Of a stretch of 64,000 nucleotides of DNA, positions 27,468 through 36,461 are shown in pieces (position 1 is the stretch's first letter; every line of letters starts with the position of its first letter). The notes under the pieces were generated by a model, which saw only the letters and a list, made by a program, of their open reading frames with translations, was not told the origin of the DNA and did not search any database. This DNA is from Paenibacillus sediminis. Lineage in GTDB: Bacteria > Bacillota > Bacilli > Paenibacillales > Paenibacillaceae. The DNA lies in the NCBI RefSeq assembly GCF_017873765.1, contig NZ_JAGGKP010000001.1:806001-870000 (forward strand). The letters are read 5' to 3'. A program made the position numbers and the translations under genes.

Positions 27468-27956
27468 ATGAGTGTATCTTTAATATGGGCAATGGCTCAG
27501 AACGGAATTATTGGCGTTAATAATCGTCTGCCATGGCGTTTACCGGCGGATATGGCTTTTTTCAAAGCTCAAACGACAGGTAAAACAATTGTAATGGGAC
27601 GAAAAACGTGGGATTCACTAGGCGGCAAGCCGCTTCCCAACCGTCACAATCTAGTGCTGACACGAGACTCGTCATTTCAGGCAAATGGGGCTGAAGTGGT
27701 GCATTCTATTGAGGAAGCTCTTACATATGCTGAACGGGGTGAATTGATGGTCATTGGCGGGGCTCATATTTATGAGCAATTCTTACCCTATGCGGATAAG
27801 CTCATCGTTACGATCATTCATCATGATTTTGAGGGAGACACGAAATTCCCGCCTGTGAACTGGGATGAGTTTGAAAAGGCTGAGGAGATCCGAGGGACTC
27901 GAGATGAACGAAATGACTACGATTATGATTTCGTAACATTTATACGCAAGATGTAA
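27468..27956 (+). CDS. dfrA: Dihydrofolate reductase
   Basis: NADPH-dependent reduction of dihydrofolate to tetrahydrofolate; 162 aa. The start SLIWAMAQNGIIGVNNRLPW carries the Met20-type loop, PADMAFFK holds the substrate-binding acidic residue region (Asp in the PADM segment), VMGRKTWDSLGG is the NADPH-binding segment, and VIGGAHIYEQFLPYAD follows later. GAAAGGGTCATG-type ribosome site. Functionally paired with thyA, although an intrinsic terminator lies between them. Confidence 0.96.
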   Translation: MSVSLIWAMAQNGIIGVNNRLPWRLPADMAFFKAQTTGKTIVMGRKTWDSLGGKPLPNRHNLVLTRDSSFQANGAEVVHSIEEALTYAERGELMVIGGAHIYEQFLPYADKLIVTIIHHDFEGDTKFPPVNWDEFEKAEEIRGTRDERNDYDYDFVTFIRKM

Positions 27957-28165
27957 AAAATGCAAACTATTATACCGTTTGTCCATTTAATATCAAATCT
28001 ACCTGATGCTAATATTATTGAAATATTGACTGGATAAGCGTTTTTAATAGGGTGACCATAAATATTTTATTGAAATGAGATCGAGTACTGAATCACATTA
28101 GTTTGTTTTTGTGATACAATGGGCATTAAAAAATTCAACATGGAAGACGGATGGGGGAACGTAAC

Positions 28166-29653
28166 ATGTCAACACCTACAGGCTTTATGGAATATAAACG
28201 GCAGCTGCCAGTGGATCGTGATCCGATTGAACGGGTGAAAGACTGGGAAGAATTTCATAAACTTTTGTCGGAAGATGAGCTTCGTACGCAAGGTGCTCGA
28301 TGTATGGACTGTGGTACACCATATTGCCATACGGGTATTGATATGACAGGAGGTACATCGGGTTGTCCTGTACACAACTTAATTCCGGAATGGAATAACC
28401 TCGTATACCGTGGACTTTGGCGTGAAGCGCTTGAGCGTCTGCACAAAACGAACAATTTTCCAGAGTTTACGGGCCGTATTTGTCCTGCACCATGTGAAGG
28501 TTCTTGTACAGTTGGCTTGATCGATCAACCTGTAACGATTAAGTCTATCGAACAAGCGATTGTTGACAAAGGATTTGAAGAAGGTTGGATCGTTCCAACA
28601 CCTCCTGAGAAGAGAACGGGCAAACGCGTCGCTGTTGTAGGTTCAGGACCTGCGGGCCTTGCCGCTGCGGCTCAACTGAACAAGGCAGGTCATTCGGTAA
28701 CCGTATTCGAACGTTCTGACCGGATTGGCGGTCTATTAATGTACGGTATTCCATCGATGAAGTTGGATAAAAAAATTGTACAGCGTCGTGTTGATTTGCT
28801 TGCGGCAGAAGGTGTTGAGTTCGTAACGAATACCGAGATCGGCAAAGATATTCCTGCTAAGCAGCTAGTTGACGAATATGATGCAGTTGTATTGTGCGGC
28901 GGAGCTACTAAACCTCGTGAATTCAACATTGAAGGAAGCAATCTTAAAGGTGTTCATTATGCTATGGACTTCTTAACAGGAACGATTAAGAGCTTGCTAG
29001 ATTCTAATCTGGAAGATGGCAATTATATTTCTGCTAAAGATAAACATGTAATCGTTATCGGCGGCGGGGATACAGGATCTGACTGTGTAGCTACATCTCT
29101 TCGTCATGGATGCAGAAGCGTCACTCAGTTCGGCACACATCAGAAAGCACCGCTAACTCGTGATCCAATTAATAACCCATGGCCGCAATTCCCGAATGTG
29201 TATACGCTGGATTATGCACAAGAAGAAGCTAAAGCGATTTTTGGCGAGGATCCTCGCGAATTCTCGATCATGACTACGAAATTTGTAGGCGACGACGAAG
29301 GCAACTTGAAAGAGCTGCATACCGTTCAAATTCAGCGTAAAGTGGATGAAAATGGACGTAAATCCTACGAGCCTATTCCAGGAACAGAGCGTGTATTCAA
29401 AGCAGACATGGCTCTGATCGCAATTGGTTTTGACGGACCTGAACAAACACTTGCTCAGCAGCTTGGACTCGAAACAGATCGTCGTTCCAATGTCAAAGCG
29501 AAATACGGACAGTATAGAACAAATGTTGATAAAGTATTTGCTGCTGGTGACATGCGCCGCGGACAAAGCTTGGTTGTATGGGCAATCAATGAAGGACGCG
29601 AAGCAGCTCGTGAAGTAGATAAATATTTGATGGGTTCGACGGTTTTGGTATAA
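28166..29653 (+). CDS. gltD: Glutamate synthase small subunit (GltD-like)
   Basis: FAD/Fe-S subunit that passes electrons from NADPH to the large GltB subunit; 495 aa from ATG 28166 (GGGGG site). N-terminal cysteine clusters CMDCGTPYC and CPAPCEGSC bind 4Fe-4S centres; AVVGSGPAGLAAAAQLN is the FAD site and VIVIGGGDTGSDC the NADPH site; AIGFDGPEQ is near the C-terminus. No gltB lies in the window, so the large subunit must be encoded elsewhere, or this chain serves another oxidoreductase. TACAAT at 28115 may be its -10. Confidence 0.92.
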   Translation: MSTPTGFMEYKRQLPVDRDPIERVKDWEEFHKLLSEDELRTQGARCMDCGTPYCHTGIDMTGGTSGCPVHNLIPEWNNLVYRGLWREALERLHKTNNFPEFTGRICPAPCEGSCTVGLIDQPVTIKSIEQAIVDKGFEEGWIVPTPPEKRTGKRVAVVGSGPAGLAAAAQLNKAGHSVTVFERSDRIGGLLMYGIPSMKLDKKIVQRRVDLLAAEGVEFVTNTEIGKDIPAKQLVDEYDAVVLCGGATKPREFNIEGSNLKGVHYAMDFLTGTIKSLLDSNLEDGNYISAKDKHVIVIGGGDTGSDCVATSLRHGCRSVTQFGTHQKAPLTRDPINNPWPQFPNVYTLDYAQEEAKAIFGEDPREFSIMTTKFVGDDEGNLKELHTVQIQRKVDENGRKSYEPIPGTERVFKADMALIAIGFDGPEQTLAQQLGLETDRRSNVKAKYGQYRTNVDKVFAAGDMRRGQSLVVWAINEGREAAREVDKYLMGSTVLV

Positions 29654-29676
29654 TAGTTAATAGACATGAAGCACAT

Positions 29677-29705
29677 GGGGCTGCGCTTTAGCGCGGCTCC
29701 TTTTT
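29677..29705 (+). terminator. Terminator after gltD
   Basis: GGGGCTGCGC (29677-29686), TTTA loop, GCGCGGCTCC (29691-29700), then TTTTT; ten pairs including two G-T. Confidence 0.85.
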
Positions 29706-29759
29706 ATGTGAATTGGTGAATGACGTACGGCAACTTTGCAGAGGAGGCACAATTGGGAT

Positions 29760-31988
29760 ATGAAGACCCTTGTAATTGCTGAAAAACCGGATATGGGGCG
29801 AACAATCGCTGCGGTGATTGAACCTAAAGGGAAGAATAATCGGACCTACATAGAAGGGGAGCACTTTATTATTACTTGGGCCATCGGTCATTTGATAGGT
29901 CTAGCAGAACCTGATGCTTATGATGCAAAATATAAAAAATGGAATATTCGCGATCTTCCAATCATTCCAGATCATTTCAAGATCGTCCCGAATCCGAGGA
30001 CGAAGGATCAGCTTAAAGTGATTGGAGAACTGGCGAAACGTTGTAATCGCATCATTAACGCATGTGATGCGGGGAGAGAAGGACAGTACATATTTGCACT
30101 GATTGAACAGCATCTTAAGCTGTCAATGCCTGTTCAGCGTTTATGGATTTCAGACCTAACAGCCGAGAGCATTGCTCAAGGGTTCAGGGAACTACGAGAT
30201 GGGACCGATTTTGACAATTTAACTCGAGCTGCTAGAGCCCGGAGCGAAGCAGACTGGTTAATAGGGATGAATGCTTCCCGCGCCTTTACGACTAGACATA
30301 ATACGTTGTTGTCCGTAGGAAGGGTTCAGACACCGGTCCTTGCACTGATCTATGATCGGCAGAAAGAAATCGAAGCTTTCGACTCGCAGACGTTCTATGA
30401 AGTGAAAGCTCAGTTTGCGCAAGGAGATCGAACGTATCAAGGGACGTGGCAAGGAGAGCGTCTTACTTCCAAGGAAGCAGCGGAAGCAATCGGTACGAAG
30501 GTGAAAGGGAAGCAAGGGCAGATTACGAGCTATGAAGCAAAGGAGACGAAAGAGTATCCTTATAAACTGTATGATCTGACATTGCTTCAACGTGAAGCGA
30601 ACGCGAAATATGGCTATTCTGCGAAGAAAACGTTAGATATTGCACAAGCGCTTTATGAGAAACATAAAGTGATTTCTTATCCGCGGACGAACTCGAACTA
30701 CGTTACAGAGCAGAACATCGAAGGCATGCACAAAGCGCTTCATATGCTTAGATCCACGTCGTATGCAAAGCTGGTTGAGGGTGCAAATCCGGGGCTTGTC
30801 CATAAACAAAACAAAGCATTATGTAATCCATCTCGCGTAGAAGATCACCATGCCATTTTACCTACTCTCAAAAGAGCAGGGACGCTTAGTAAAGAAGAAC
30901 AAAATATATATGATCTTATCATTCGTCGTTTTCTATCTCACTTCTATCCTCCAGCTGAGTATAAACAGCACACGGTCCTTACCGAAGTAGAGAGTGAGAC
31001 ATTTAAGACTAATGTGAAGGAGCTGCTCTTCCTTGGTTGGAAGGTTGTTCTTGAAGGACAGCAGGATGAGAATAAGACAAGCAAGAGAAAAAACAAGGAT
31101 AACGATGAAGACGATAGTGAAGAGCTAGTTGATCAGCCTTTCCAAATGAATCCGAATGAGTCCGTTCTCTGTAAAGACAGCACCGTCAAAGAGAAAGCAA
31201 CGCAGCCTCCGAAAGCCTATACGGAAGGGACGCTGCTGAAAGCGATGGAGAGCGCCGGTAAACAAATTGAGAACGAAGAATTACGTGAAGCGATGAAGGA
31301 ATCAGGACTTGGTACGCCAGCTACCCGAGCGGCAACGATCGAACGGCTGAAAAATGTCGGCTACATTGAAATGCAAGGCAAGAAAATTATGATTACGCCA
31401 AAAGGCCGAACGGCAATTGAGCTCATTCGTCACGCTGGGGTTGAACTGCTTACTTCGCCGGAAATGACAGGACAGTGGGAGCGCAGGCTTAATCAAATTT
31501 CCAAAGGCGAGGCAACACAAGAGAAGTTTATGGAGAACGTGAAGCGATTTACGATATCCATTATCGATAAAGTGAAAATGCAGGCACCGGCTGAACTCGC
31601 TTCCTTCGGTGATGTTAGCCTAGGGAAATCTTCGAATAAACGGACAGCGAGAACATCTGGGACAATGACAAACAGCAAGAGAGCAAGCAGTGAAACGATG
31701 GCTAAAAGCACTTATTCTCCTCTAGCACCATGTCCGCGTGAAGGCTGCGGCGGTCAAATCATTGAGGGCCGCAAAGGCTACGGATGTACGCATTATAAAC
31801 AGGGCTGCGGATTTGTGATTTGGAAGGAATTTTCAGGTAAGAAGATAACGGGGACGATGTTGAAATCGTTGCTTGAGCAAGGTTCTACGAAGGTGCTTAC
31901 CTTCAAAACTGTACAGGGCGATTTCAAAGGACGAATTAAGCTTCTGGACCGCATGTCAGGTAAACTTGAAATAGAACGAACGGAATAA
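29760..31988 (+). CDS. topB: DNA topoisomerase III (type IA)
   Basis: Single-strand passing topoisomerase that decatenates DNA; 742 aa. TOPRIM start TLVIAEKPDMGRTIA with the catalytic glutamate and DAGREGQ acidic motif near residue 105, active-site tyrosine in ISYPRTNSNY near 315, and GLGTPATRAATIERL. A charged, low-complexity linker lies around residues 440-460 (KTSKRKNKDNDEDDSEE). The C-terminus has a zinc-finger-like CPREGCGG...C...C arrangement and a GRIKLLDRMSG tail. ATG 29760 lies 12 bases from GGAGG; the upstream TTG frame extension has no support. Confidence 0.94.
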   Translation: MKTLVIAEKPDMGRTIAAVIEPKGKNNRTYIEGEHFIITWAIGHLIGLAEPDAYDAKYKKWNIRDLPIIPDHFKIVPNPRTKDQLKVIGELAKRCNRIINACDAGREGQYIFALIEQHLKLSMPVQRLWISDLTAESIAQGFRELRDGTDFDNLTRAARARSEADWLIGMNASRAFTTRHNTLLSVGRVQTPVLALIYDRQKEIEAFDSQTFYEVKAQFAQGDRTYQGTWQGERLTSKEAAEAIGTKVKGKQGQITSYEAKETKEYPYKLYDLTLLQREANAKYGYSAKKTLDIAQALYEKHKVISYPRTNSNYVTEQNIEGMHKALHMLRSTSYAKLVEGANPGLVHKQNKALCNPSRVEDHHAILPTLKRAGTLSKEEQNIYDLIIRRFLSHFYPPAEYKQHTVLTEVESETFKTNVKELLFLGWKVVLEGQQDENKTSKRKNKDNDEDDSEELVDQPFQMNPNESVLCKDSTVKEKATQPPKAYTEGTLLKAMESAGKQIENEELREAMKESGLGTPATRAATIERLKNVGYIEMQGKKIMITPKGRTAIELIRHAGVELLTSPEMTGQWERRLNQISKGEATQEKFMENVKRFTISIIDKVKMQAPAELASFGDVSLGKSSNKRTARTSGTMTNSKRASSETMAKSTYSPLAPCPREGCGGQIIEGRKGYGCTHYKQGCGFVIWKEFSGKKITGTMLKSLLEQGSTKVLTFKTVQGDFKGRIKLLDRMSGKLEIERTE

Positions 31989-31994
31989 TTAGAG

Positions 31995-32020
31995 GGAGCC
32001 CCAATAGGGCTCCTTTTTTT
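31995..32020 (+). terminator. Terminator after topB
   Basis: GGAGCCC (31995-32001) pairs with GGGCTCC (32007-32013), followed by TTTTTTT. Confidence 0.88.
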
Positions 32021-32105
32021 GTTTTTATGTCATTGTTCAATCCCTTGAAAATTAAACTTAAATGAATGGGACAACAATTCGTAATACGGATGTGATGATG
32101 AGCAG

Positions 32106-32519
32106 ATGTTATATCTGATTATTTTTGTGGTTACATTGATATGGGGATTGAATGGAATTATCGATCGTCAGGCACTTTCGACAGGACATCCGATCGAAGT
32201 TAATTTTGTTACTACTCTTACCATGATTATTGTGGTCATGATTTACTTTACAACAGCCAAGCTATCGGGAATACCCTTTCATTTTTATAAAAATACGGTC
32301 GTATTTGCGATCCTGAACGGAATATTAATCCCTACTGCCTATGTGATTTTTTTGTTTGCTCTTTCTAGAGCAGGATTAACAGCAGTAGTCGCCATTACAT
32401 CTACATATCCAATTATTACGTTCATCTTGGCAGTTATGTTGTTAAATGAACCTGTATCAGTAAATAAAGTTTTAGGCATTATATTGGTTGTCGCAGGACT
32501 CCTAATATTTATTAAATAA
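32106..32519 (+). CDS. Short EamA/DMT-type membrane protein
   Basis: A 137-aa protein with about five hydrophobic helices forming a single EamA repeat; the C-terminal part SRAGLTAVVAITSTYPIITFILAVMLLNEP is the recognisable signature of drug/metabolite transporters. Full-length DMT carriers have two repeats, so this one would have to dimerise, as small multidrug carriers do. The Shine-Dalgarno is weak. Substrate unknown. Confidence 0.78.
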   Translation: MLYLIIFVVTLIWGLNGIIDRQALSTGHPIEVNFVTTLTMIIVVMIYFTTAKLSGIPFHFYKNTVVFAILNGILIPTAYVIFLFALSRAGLTAVVAITSTYPIITFILAVMLLNEPVSVNKVLGIILVVAGLLIFIK

Positions 32520-32547
32520 CGAATACAGAGAAACGGGGTTGTATATA

Positions 32548-33222
32548 GTGCTGCTCTATGTGGGCAAAGTGATTTTACTGTTTAGTATATCCGTTGTAGT
32601 GATAAGGCTGTTAGGAAAGGCTGCACTTGCACAATTAACCCCTCATGATTTAACCGCTATTGTATTTCTGGCAACTTTAGCCGTCACGCCGCTTATTAGT
32701 GAAGATATGGGGCGTGCGATTATTGGCATAGTGGTGGTTACAATTCTTCATATTATTTTTTCTAAGCTGTCCTTATTTCGATGGTTAAATCGTCTGTTAA
32801 TCGGTGAACCCACTATATTGATCAGGCATGGAAAAATTATTAAGCAAAATTTAAAACGAAGCCATTATTCGTTAATCGAATTGTTAGCAACCCTTCGAGC
32901 AGAAGGATATCCAGATTTAAAAAATGTCGAGTATGCTATATTAGAGCCTACCGGCGATATAAGTGTCATTCCCAGCAAAGACTCTATTCTACTCACCCCA
33001 AAACATTTAAATCTAGATGTAGAATATGAAGGGATGCCTATATCCTTAATTATTGAAGGGAAAATTCAGCATAAAAACTTAAATTTAATTGGTAAAGACG
33101 CTGAATGGTTGAAAATGAAACTTGAACAAGATGGATACCATAAAATGGCTGATATTTTTTATGCAGCAGTCAGAGATACGGATGAGTCTTTAATTATTGA
33201 TACTGGTAAAGAATTTTCGTAA
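32548..33222 (+). CDS. DUF421 membrane protein
   Basis: About 224 aa: three hydrophobic helices, then a soluble domain. LLGKAALAQLTPHDLTAIVFLATLAV and GEPTILIRHGKIIKQNLKR are typical of DUF421. It is related in layout to the DUF421 protein at 19386-20090, but clearly diverged. GTG 32548 has GGGG nine bases upstream; TTG 32539 is an alternative start. Lies 28 bases after the EamA-like gene, so probably co-transcribed. Role unknown; membrane-stress or spore functions are reported for relatives. Confidence 0.82.
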   Translation: MLLYVGKVILLFSISVVVIRLLGKAALAQLTPHDLTAIVFLATLAVTPLISEDMGRAIIGIVVVTILHIIFSKLSLFRWLNRLLIGEPTILIRHGKIIKQNLKRSHYSLIELLATLRAEGYPDLKNVEYAILEPTGDISVIPSKDSILLTPKHLNLDVEYEGMPISLIIEGKIQHKNLNLIGKDAEWLKMKLEQDGYHKMADIFYAAVRDTDESLIIDTGKEFS

Positions 33223-33232
33223 TGAAGTACAT

Positions 33233-33271
33233 AAAGAAGGATACCAGAATAAAATTCCGGTATCCTTCTTT
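33233..33271. terminator. Bidirectional terminator between DUF421 and HAD genes
   Basis: AAAGAAGGATACC-GAAT (33233 on) pairs with ATTC-GGTATCCTTCTTT ending at 33271; near-symmetrical, so it works on both strands. Confidence 0.85.
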
Positions 33272-33278
33272 ATCTTGA

Positions 33279-34037
33279 TCAGCTGCTTTGTTCCACTTTG
33301 GAACGAATGCTCTTATGAATAATTTGCGGAACATCTCGCAGTGAAGAAATGGTGTATAGTTCTGACCGATGAGTCACATCGAGCTCTACGATATTATATT
33401 GCCACTCGTTAGGCTGCTGTAAATAGATCGCGTTAATACCTGCGGTCAGTGCTGGTGCAATATCGGTACGCAGAGAATTGCCGATCATCCATGTGTCATC
33501 GTGTTTTAATTTATGTTTCTGGATGATGCTTTGCAGTGCATCTATATTTTTGTGTTTATGAATGAAGATTCGATCATCGAAATAATTAGAAAGCTTGAGT
33601 CTGTCAATTTTACGCTGCTGAACAGTGGTTTCTCCGCCTGTATATAAAATCAGAAAATGTCCTTCATGATGGAGCTGATCTAGTGTTTCAACCATCCCTG
33701 GGTAAGGCTCGAATTCTGCATCATATACGCTCATCCCAAGTTCGGTCAGCTTCGCTTCTTCACGTGGATCAACGATACGGCCATGAAGCAGACTGAAGTA
33801 GCGGTATGTGTCAACAAGCGACTGCGGAAAATGATGGCTTGCAAAACCGAGATGATGTACACCTTGAATATCAATTTCAATTTGTTTTTGCTTTATTTCC
33901 TCAATACTTACGTTATATGGCATAAACCATTGGTGAACGAGGTCAAAGAACTGATGTAATACTTCATCAAAATATTTATTACAATAAATAAGCGTATCAT
34001 CAAGGTCGAATATGAGTTGCTGATGGTTCCATTTCAT
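33279..34037 (-). CDS. HAD-superfamily hydrolase
   Basis: Predicted phosphatase of 252 aa. Motif I LIFDLDDTLIY with the nucleophile aspartate, motif II LYTGG, a lysine in the KIDRLKL region as motif III, and motif IV WMIGNSLRTDIAPA. A helical cap lies between motif I and II. Similar in outline to YjjG/phosphoglycolate-phosphatase-like proteins. Substrate not deducible. Good AAGGAGTGA site; 36 bases downstream of the HTH regulator on the same strand, so probably co-transcribed with it. Confidence 0.86.
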   Translation of the reverse strand: MKWNHQQLIFDLDDTLIYCNKYFDEVLHQFFDLVHQWFMPYNVSIEEIKQKQIEIDIQGVHHLGFASHHFPQSLVDTYRYFSLLHGRIVDPREEAKLTELGMSVYDAEFEPYPGMVETLDQLHHEGHFLILYTGGETTVQQRKIDRLKLSNYFDDRIFIHKHKNIDALQSIIQKHKLKHDDTWMIGNSLRTDIAPALTAGINAIYLQQPNEWQYNIVELDVTHRSELYTISSLRDVPQIIHKSIRSKVEQSS

Positions 34038-34073
34038 CTTGCTGTCACTCCTTTTGGCTAGATAAGCTAGTCA

Positions 34074-34991
34074 TTATTGGTGTATATAAGTTTCGAGAAA
34101 CATTTGCAATTCCGCTGCTCCATCAGGACGGATACTGAACTTTTCAACATCGCCGTGGGTTAAATGTGTACGAAGCAACCCTGCTGCACGCAGCATCAAT
34201 AAATGATGGATTAACATTTCTTCAGGTTTGTTTAAATCACGAATCATGTCTGTCAACGATTTGGGCTCGTCTGCTACATAACGCAAAAGGCGCAGACGAT
34301 CGGGTTCAGCTAGTGCGTGAGTAAGACGCAATAGTACCTTTGGCGGTTCTTCTTCATTAGACTCAGCTACATCCACAGGATATTGGATGAGTAGCATCTC
34401 TTCGCAGAAGGAGTACATATTAATAGGTCTAATATGGACTGTTGGGAAGAGTACGACTTCACGGATCGATGGGTTAGGTTCTATGACCACTCCTCCTGAG
34501 GCATATTCTATAAGTGGTTCAGGGTCCATTTTATGAAGTAACGATTTCTTCTCACTAGCATCTTCTTCAATGAGTGCTGTAATAGAGCTTTCTACATGAC
34601 GAAAGTAGTTCTCGTACCACAGATGAAGAAGAGGAACATATTGATTTCGGATACGTACGGCATTTTCATAAGATAAAGAAGGGATATACTTCCTTACTGC
34701 TTCAAAGAGTGTACTTTCTTTAGCATGAGCAAGATCATCTAAGAAAGCAGTGATTCCTTCATCCTTCGTCCGCTGGATCGCCCACACATAGAGAACATCA
34801 TAATCTTCAAAGGGCCACTGGGCAGCTTGTATCAAGGATTGATGAGCATCAGCCGGCAGAGAAGATTCGACTTCTGTGAGCCAGTTCATACCGATATCTA
34901 AGTTTCGAATCCATTTTTTCGTTGTATACACCATAAAGCTGCCGAGCAGATCATAGACGGGGGAGACATCTATTTTTAATTGATACCCCAT
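34074..34991 (-). CDS. ArsR-like winged-helix transcriptional regulator with a long N-terminal domain
   Basis: A 305-aa protein. The C-terminal ~90 residues form a winged helix of the ArsR type (LTHALAEPDRLRLLRYVADEPKSLTDMIRDLNKPEEMLIHHLLMLRAAGLL read in short pieces). The N-terminal ~200 residues are an unrecognised, mostly helical domain that may sense a ligand. No metal-binding cysteine cluster is seen. GGGAGG site. It is transcribed divergently from the MFS gene at 35195 with back-to-back promoters, so regulation of that transporter is plausible but unproven. Confidence 0.75.
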   Translation of the reverse strand: MGYQLKIDVSPVYDLLGSFMVYTTKKWIRNLDIGMNWLTEVESSLPADAHQSLIQAAQWPFEDYDVLYVWAIQRTKDEGITAFLDDLAHAKESTLFEAVRKYIPSLSYENAVRIRNQYVPLLHLWYENYFRHVESSITALIEEDASEKKSLLHKMDPEPLIEYASGGVVIEPNPSIREVVLFPTVHIRPINMYSFCEEMLLIQYPVDVAESNEEEPPKVLLRLTHALAEPDRLRLLRYVADEPKSLTDMIRDLNKPEEMLIHHLLMLRAAGLLRTHLTHGDVEKFSIRPDGAAELQMFLETYIHQ

Positions 34992-35016
34992 GAATTTGTG
35001 TACCCTCCCAAAATAT

Positions 35017-35031
35017 CGATAATCATTATTC
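35017..35031. promoter_or_regulatory. Fur-family-like 7-1-7 box between divergent promoters
   Basis: CGATAAT-C-ATTATTC matches 11 of 14 positions of the 7-1-7 Fur consensus TGATAAT-N-ATTATCA. It lies at the predicted start of the minus-strand regulator transcript (AAGACA, 17 bases, TATAAT read leftward from 35062). Confidence 0.35.
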
Positions 35032-35055
35032 TAATTATAATGGTTTTATTATGTC

Positions 35056-35084
35056 TTGTCTTGTAATCAATTGTCTACTATAAT
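35056..35084 (+). promoter_or_regulatory. Sigma-A promoter of the MFS transporter gene
   Basis: TTGTCT (35056-35061), 17 bases, TATAAT (35079-35084); start expected near 35091, giving a leader of about 100 nt. Confidence 0.65.
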
Positions 35085-35136
35085 GTGTGATAGTTTGCTA
35101 TTAAACGGTTTATATATTTTTATAGAAATGATACTT

Positions 35137-35176
35137 AAGAAAAGTCGTCAACGTATTGGCGATTTTCTTTTGTTTT
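35137..35176 (+). terminator. Terminator-like hairpin in the MFS leader
   Basis: AAGAAAA-TCG (35137-35147, one bulged G) pairs with CGATTTTCTT (35160-35169), followed by T-rich TTGTTTTT directly before the AGGAGG site at 35182. It could attenuate transcription or mask translation. Confidence 0.45.
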
Positions 35177-35194
35177 TACACAGGAGGATTACGT

Positions 35195-36376
35195 TTGATT
35201 ACAGGAGATGTTGCTGCATCAAGGTCAAATTTTAAGGCTCAATATTTTATTCTTATTGCCGTTGTAGTCGTTGCAGGATTAAGTCAAGGTTTGCTCTTGC
35301 CCGTTCTCTCGATTTTCATGGAGCAGATGGGTGTTTCGTCGGCTGTGAACGGCATGAATGCTGCTGTTCTGTACGTTGGCTCATTTGCGATGATACTCGT
35401 CGCGGAACGATTGCTAGGATATACGGGTTTTAAAAAACTGCTTATCGGCGGTTTATTGCTGGTGACTAGTACGTTGCTGCTCTTTCCGCTCATACCCAAT
35501 ATTAAATTATGGTTTATTCTGCGTTTGTTAGTCGGGATTGGTGATAGTGCACTTCATTATGCGGCACAGCTTTGGATATTATTCTTTACCCCTGCACATC
35601 AGCGGGGGAGAGGGATCTCTCTATATGGTATGTCCTATGGACTCGGGTTCAGCTTAGGACCGCTTGGAATGAAGCTGCTTCAATATGGAAATATCGTACC
35701 TTTTGCAGCTCTCGCCCTTTGCTTTGTGGTGATGATTGTCCTTGTCATCTTCAAGTTGCCGAACGCGAAGCCGGAGAAGAGCGAGCGAAGAGAAGAGACC
35801 ACTCGTAGATTTAGCCGGACGTATATGATTGCATGGTATGCGCTTATACCTGCCTTTTTATATGGCTATATGGAAGCTGGAATCAACAGTAACTTCCCAG
35901 TGTACGGTCTTCGTACGGGATTACTAGAAAGTCAAATTTCAACGCTCTTGCCGTTTGTCGGCATTGGCGGACTCATCTTGCAGCTTCCGCTCGGCATGCT
36001 TAGTGACAGATTTGGTCGAAAAAGAATACTGATGACGGCAGGCATGATTGGCGGGCTTGCGTTCTTACTCGTGCCATTTGCCGGAACTCATTTTTATGTT
36101 GTAATGATTCTGCTCATGATTGCTGGAGGAATGGTAGGCTCATTCTTTTCCCTGGGACTTGCATATGCAGCCGATTTGTTGCCGCGTGTGCTGCTTCCTG
36201 CTGCAAATGTCGTTGCATCGTTTCATTTTAATGCAGGCAGTATCATTGGACCCAACATTGGCGGCTTAGGCATGCAGTATATTTCTGTACCGAGCTTTTT
36301 CATCATCATGGGCGGTTGCTATATCCTATTTTCAACGATTGGTATTTGGTATAGGCAACATAATAATCATGAATAA
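35195..36376 (+). CDS. MFS transporter, multidrug-type
   Basis: About 393 aa with 12 hydrophobic helices. The loop 8-9 MFS signature LSDRFGRKRIL is clear, and GFSLGPLG is the helix-5 glycine motif typical of drug/H+ antiporters. TTG 35195 with AGGAGG at nine bases is the start; the open frame from 35156 lies in the leader hairpin. Divergent from the ArsR-like regulator. Export direction is likely from the helix-5 motif; the substrate is unknown. Confidence 0.86.
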   Translation: MITGDVAASRSNFKAQYFILIAVVVVAGLSQGLLLPVLSIFMEQMGVSSAVNGMNAAVLYVGSFAMILVAERLLGYTGFKKLLIGGLLLVTSTLLLFPLIPNIKLWFILRLLVGIGDSALHYAAQLWILFFTPAHQRGRGISLYGMSYGLGFSLGPLGMKLLQYGNIVPFAALALCFVVMIVLVIFKLPNAKPEKSERREETTRRFSRTYMIAWYALIPAFLYGYMEAGINSNFPVYGLRTGLLESQISTLLPFVGIGGLILQLPLGMLSDRFGRKRILMTAGMIGGLAFLLVPFAGTHFYVVMILLMIAGGMVGSFFSLGLAYAADLLPRVLLPAANVVASFHFNAGSIIGPNIGGLGMQYISVPSFFIIMGGCYILFSTIGIWYRQHNNHE

Positions 36377-36461
36377 AAAACGTCTGTTCGCATGGTAATT
36401 CATTCTTTTTTCCAATAAACTAAAGATTAGAGGAAGTTAAGGAAGAGGAGAGTACGGACAG

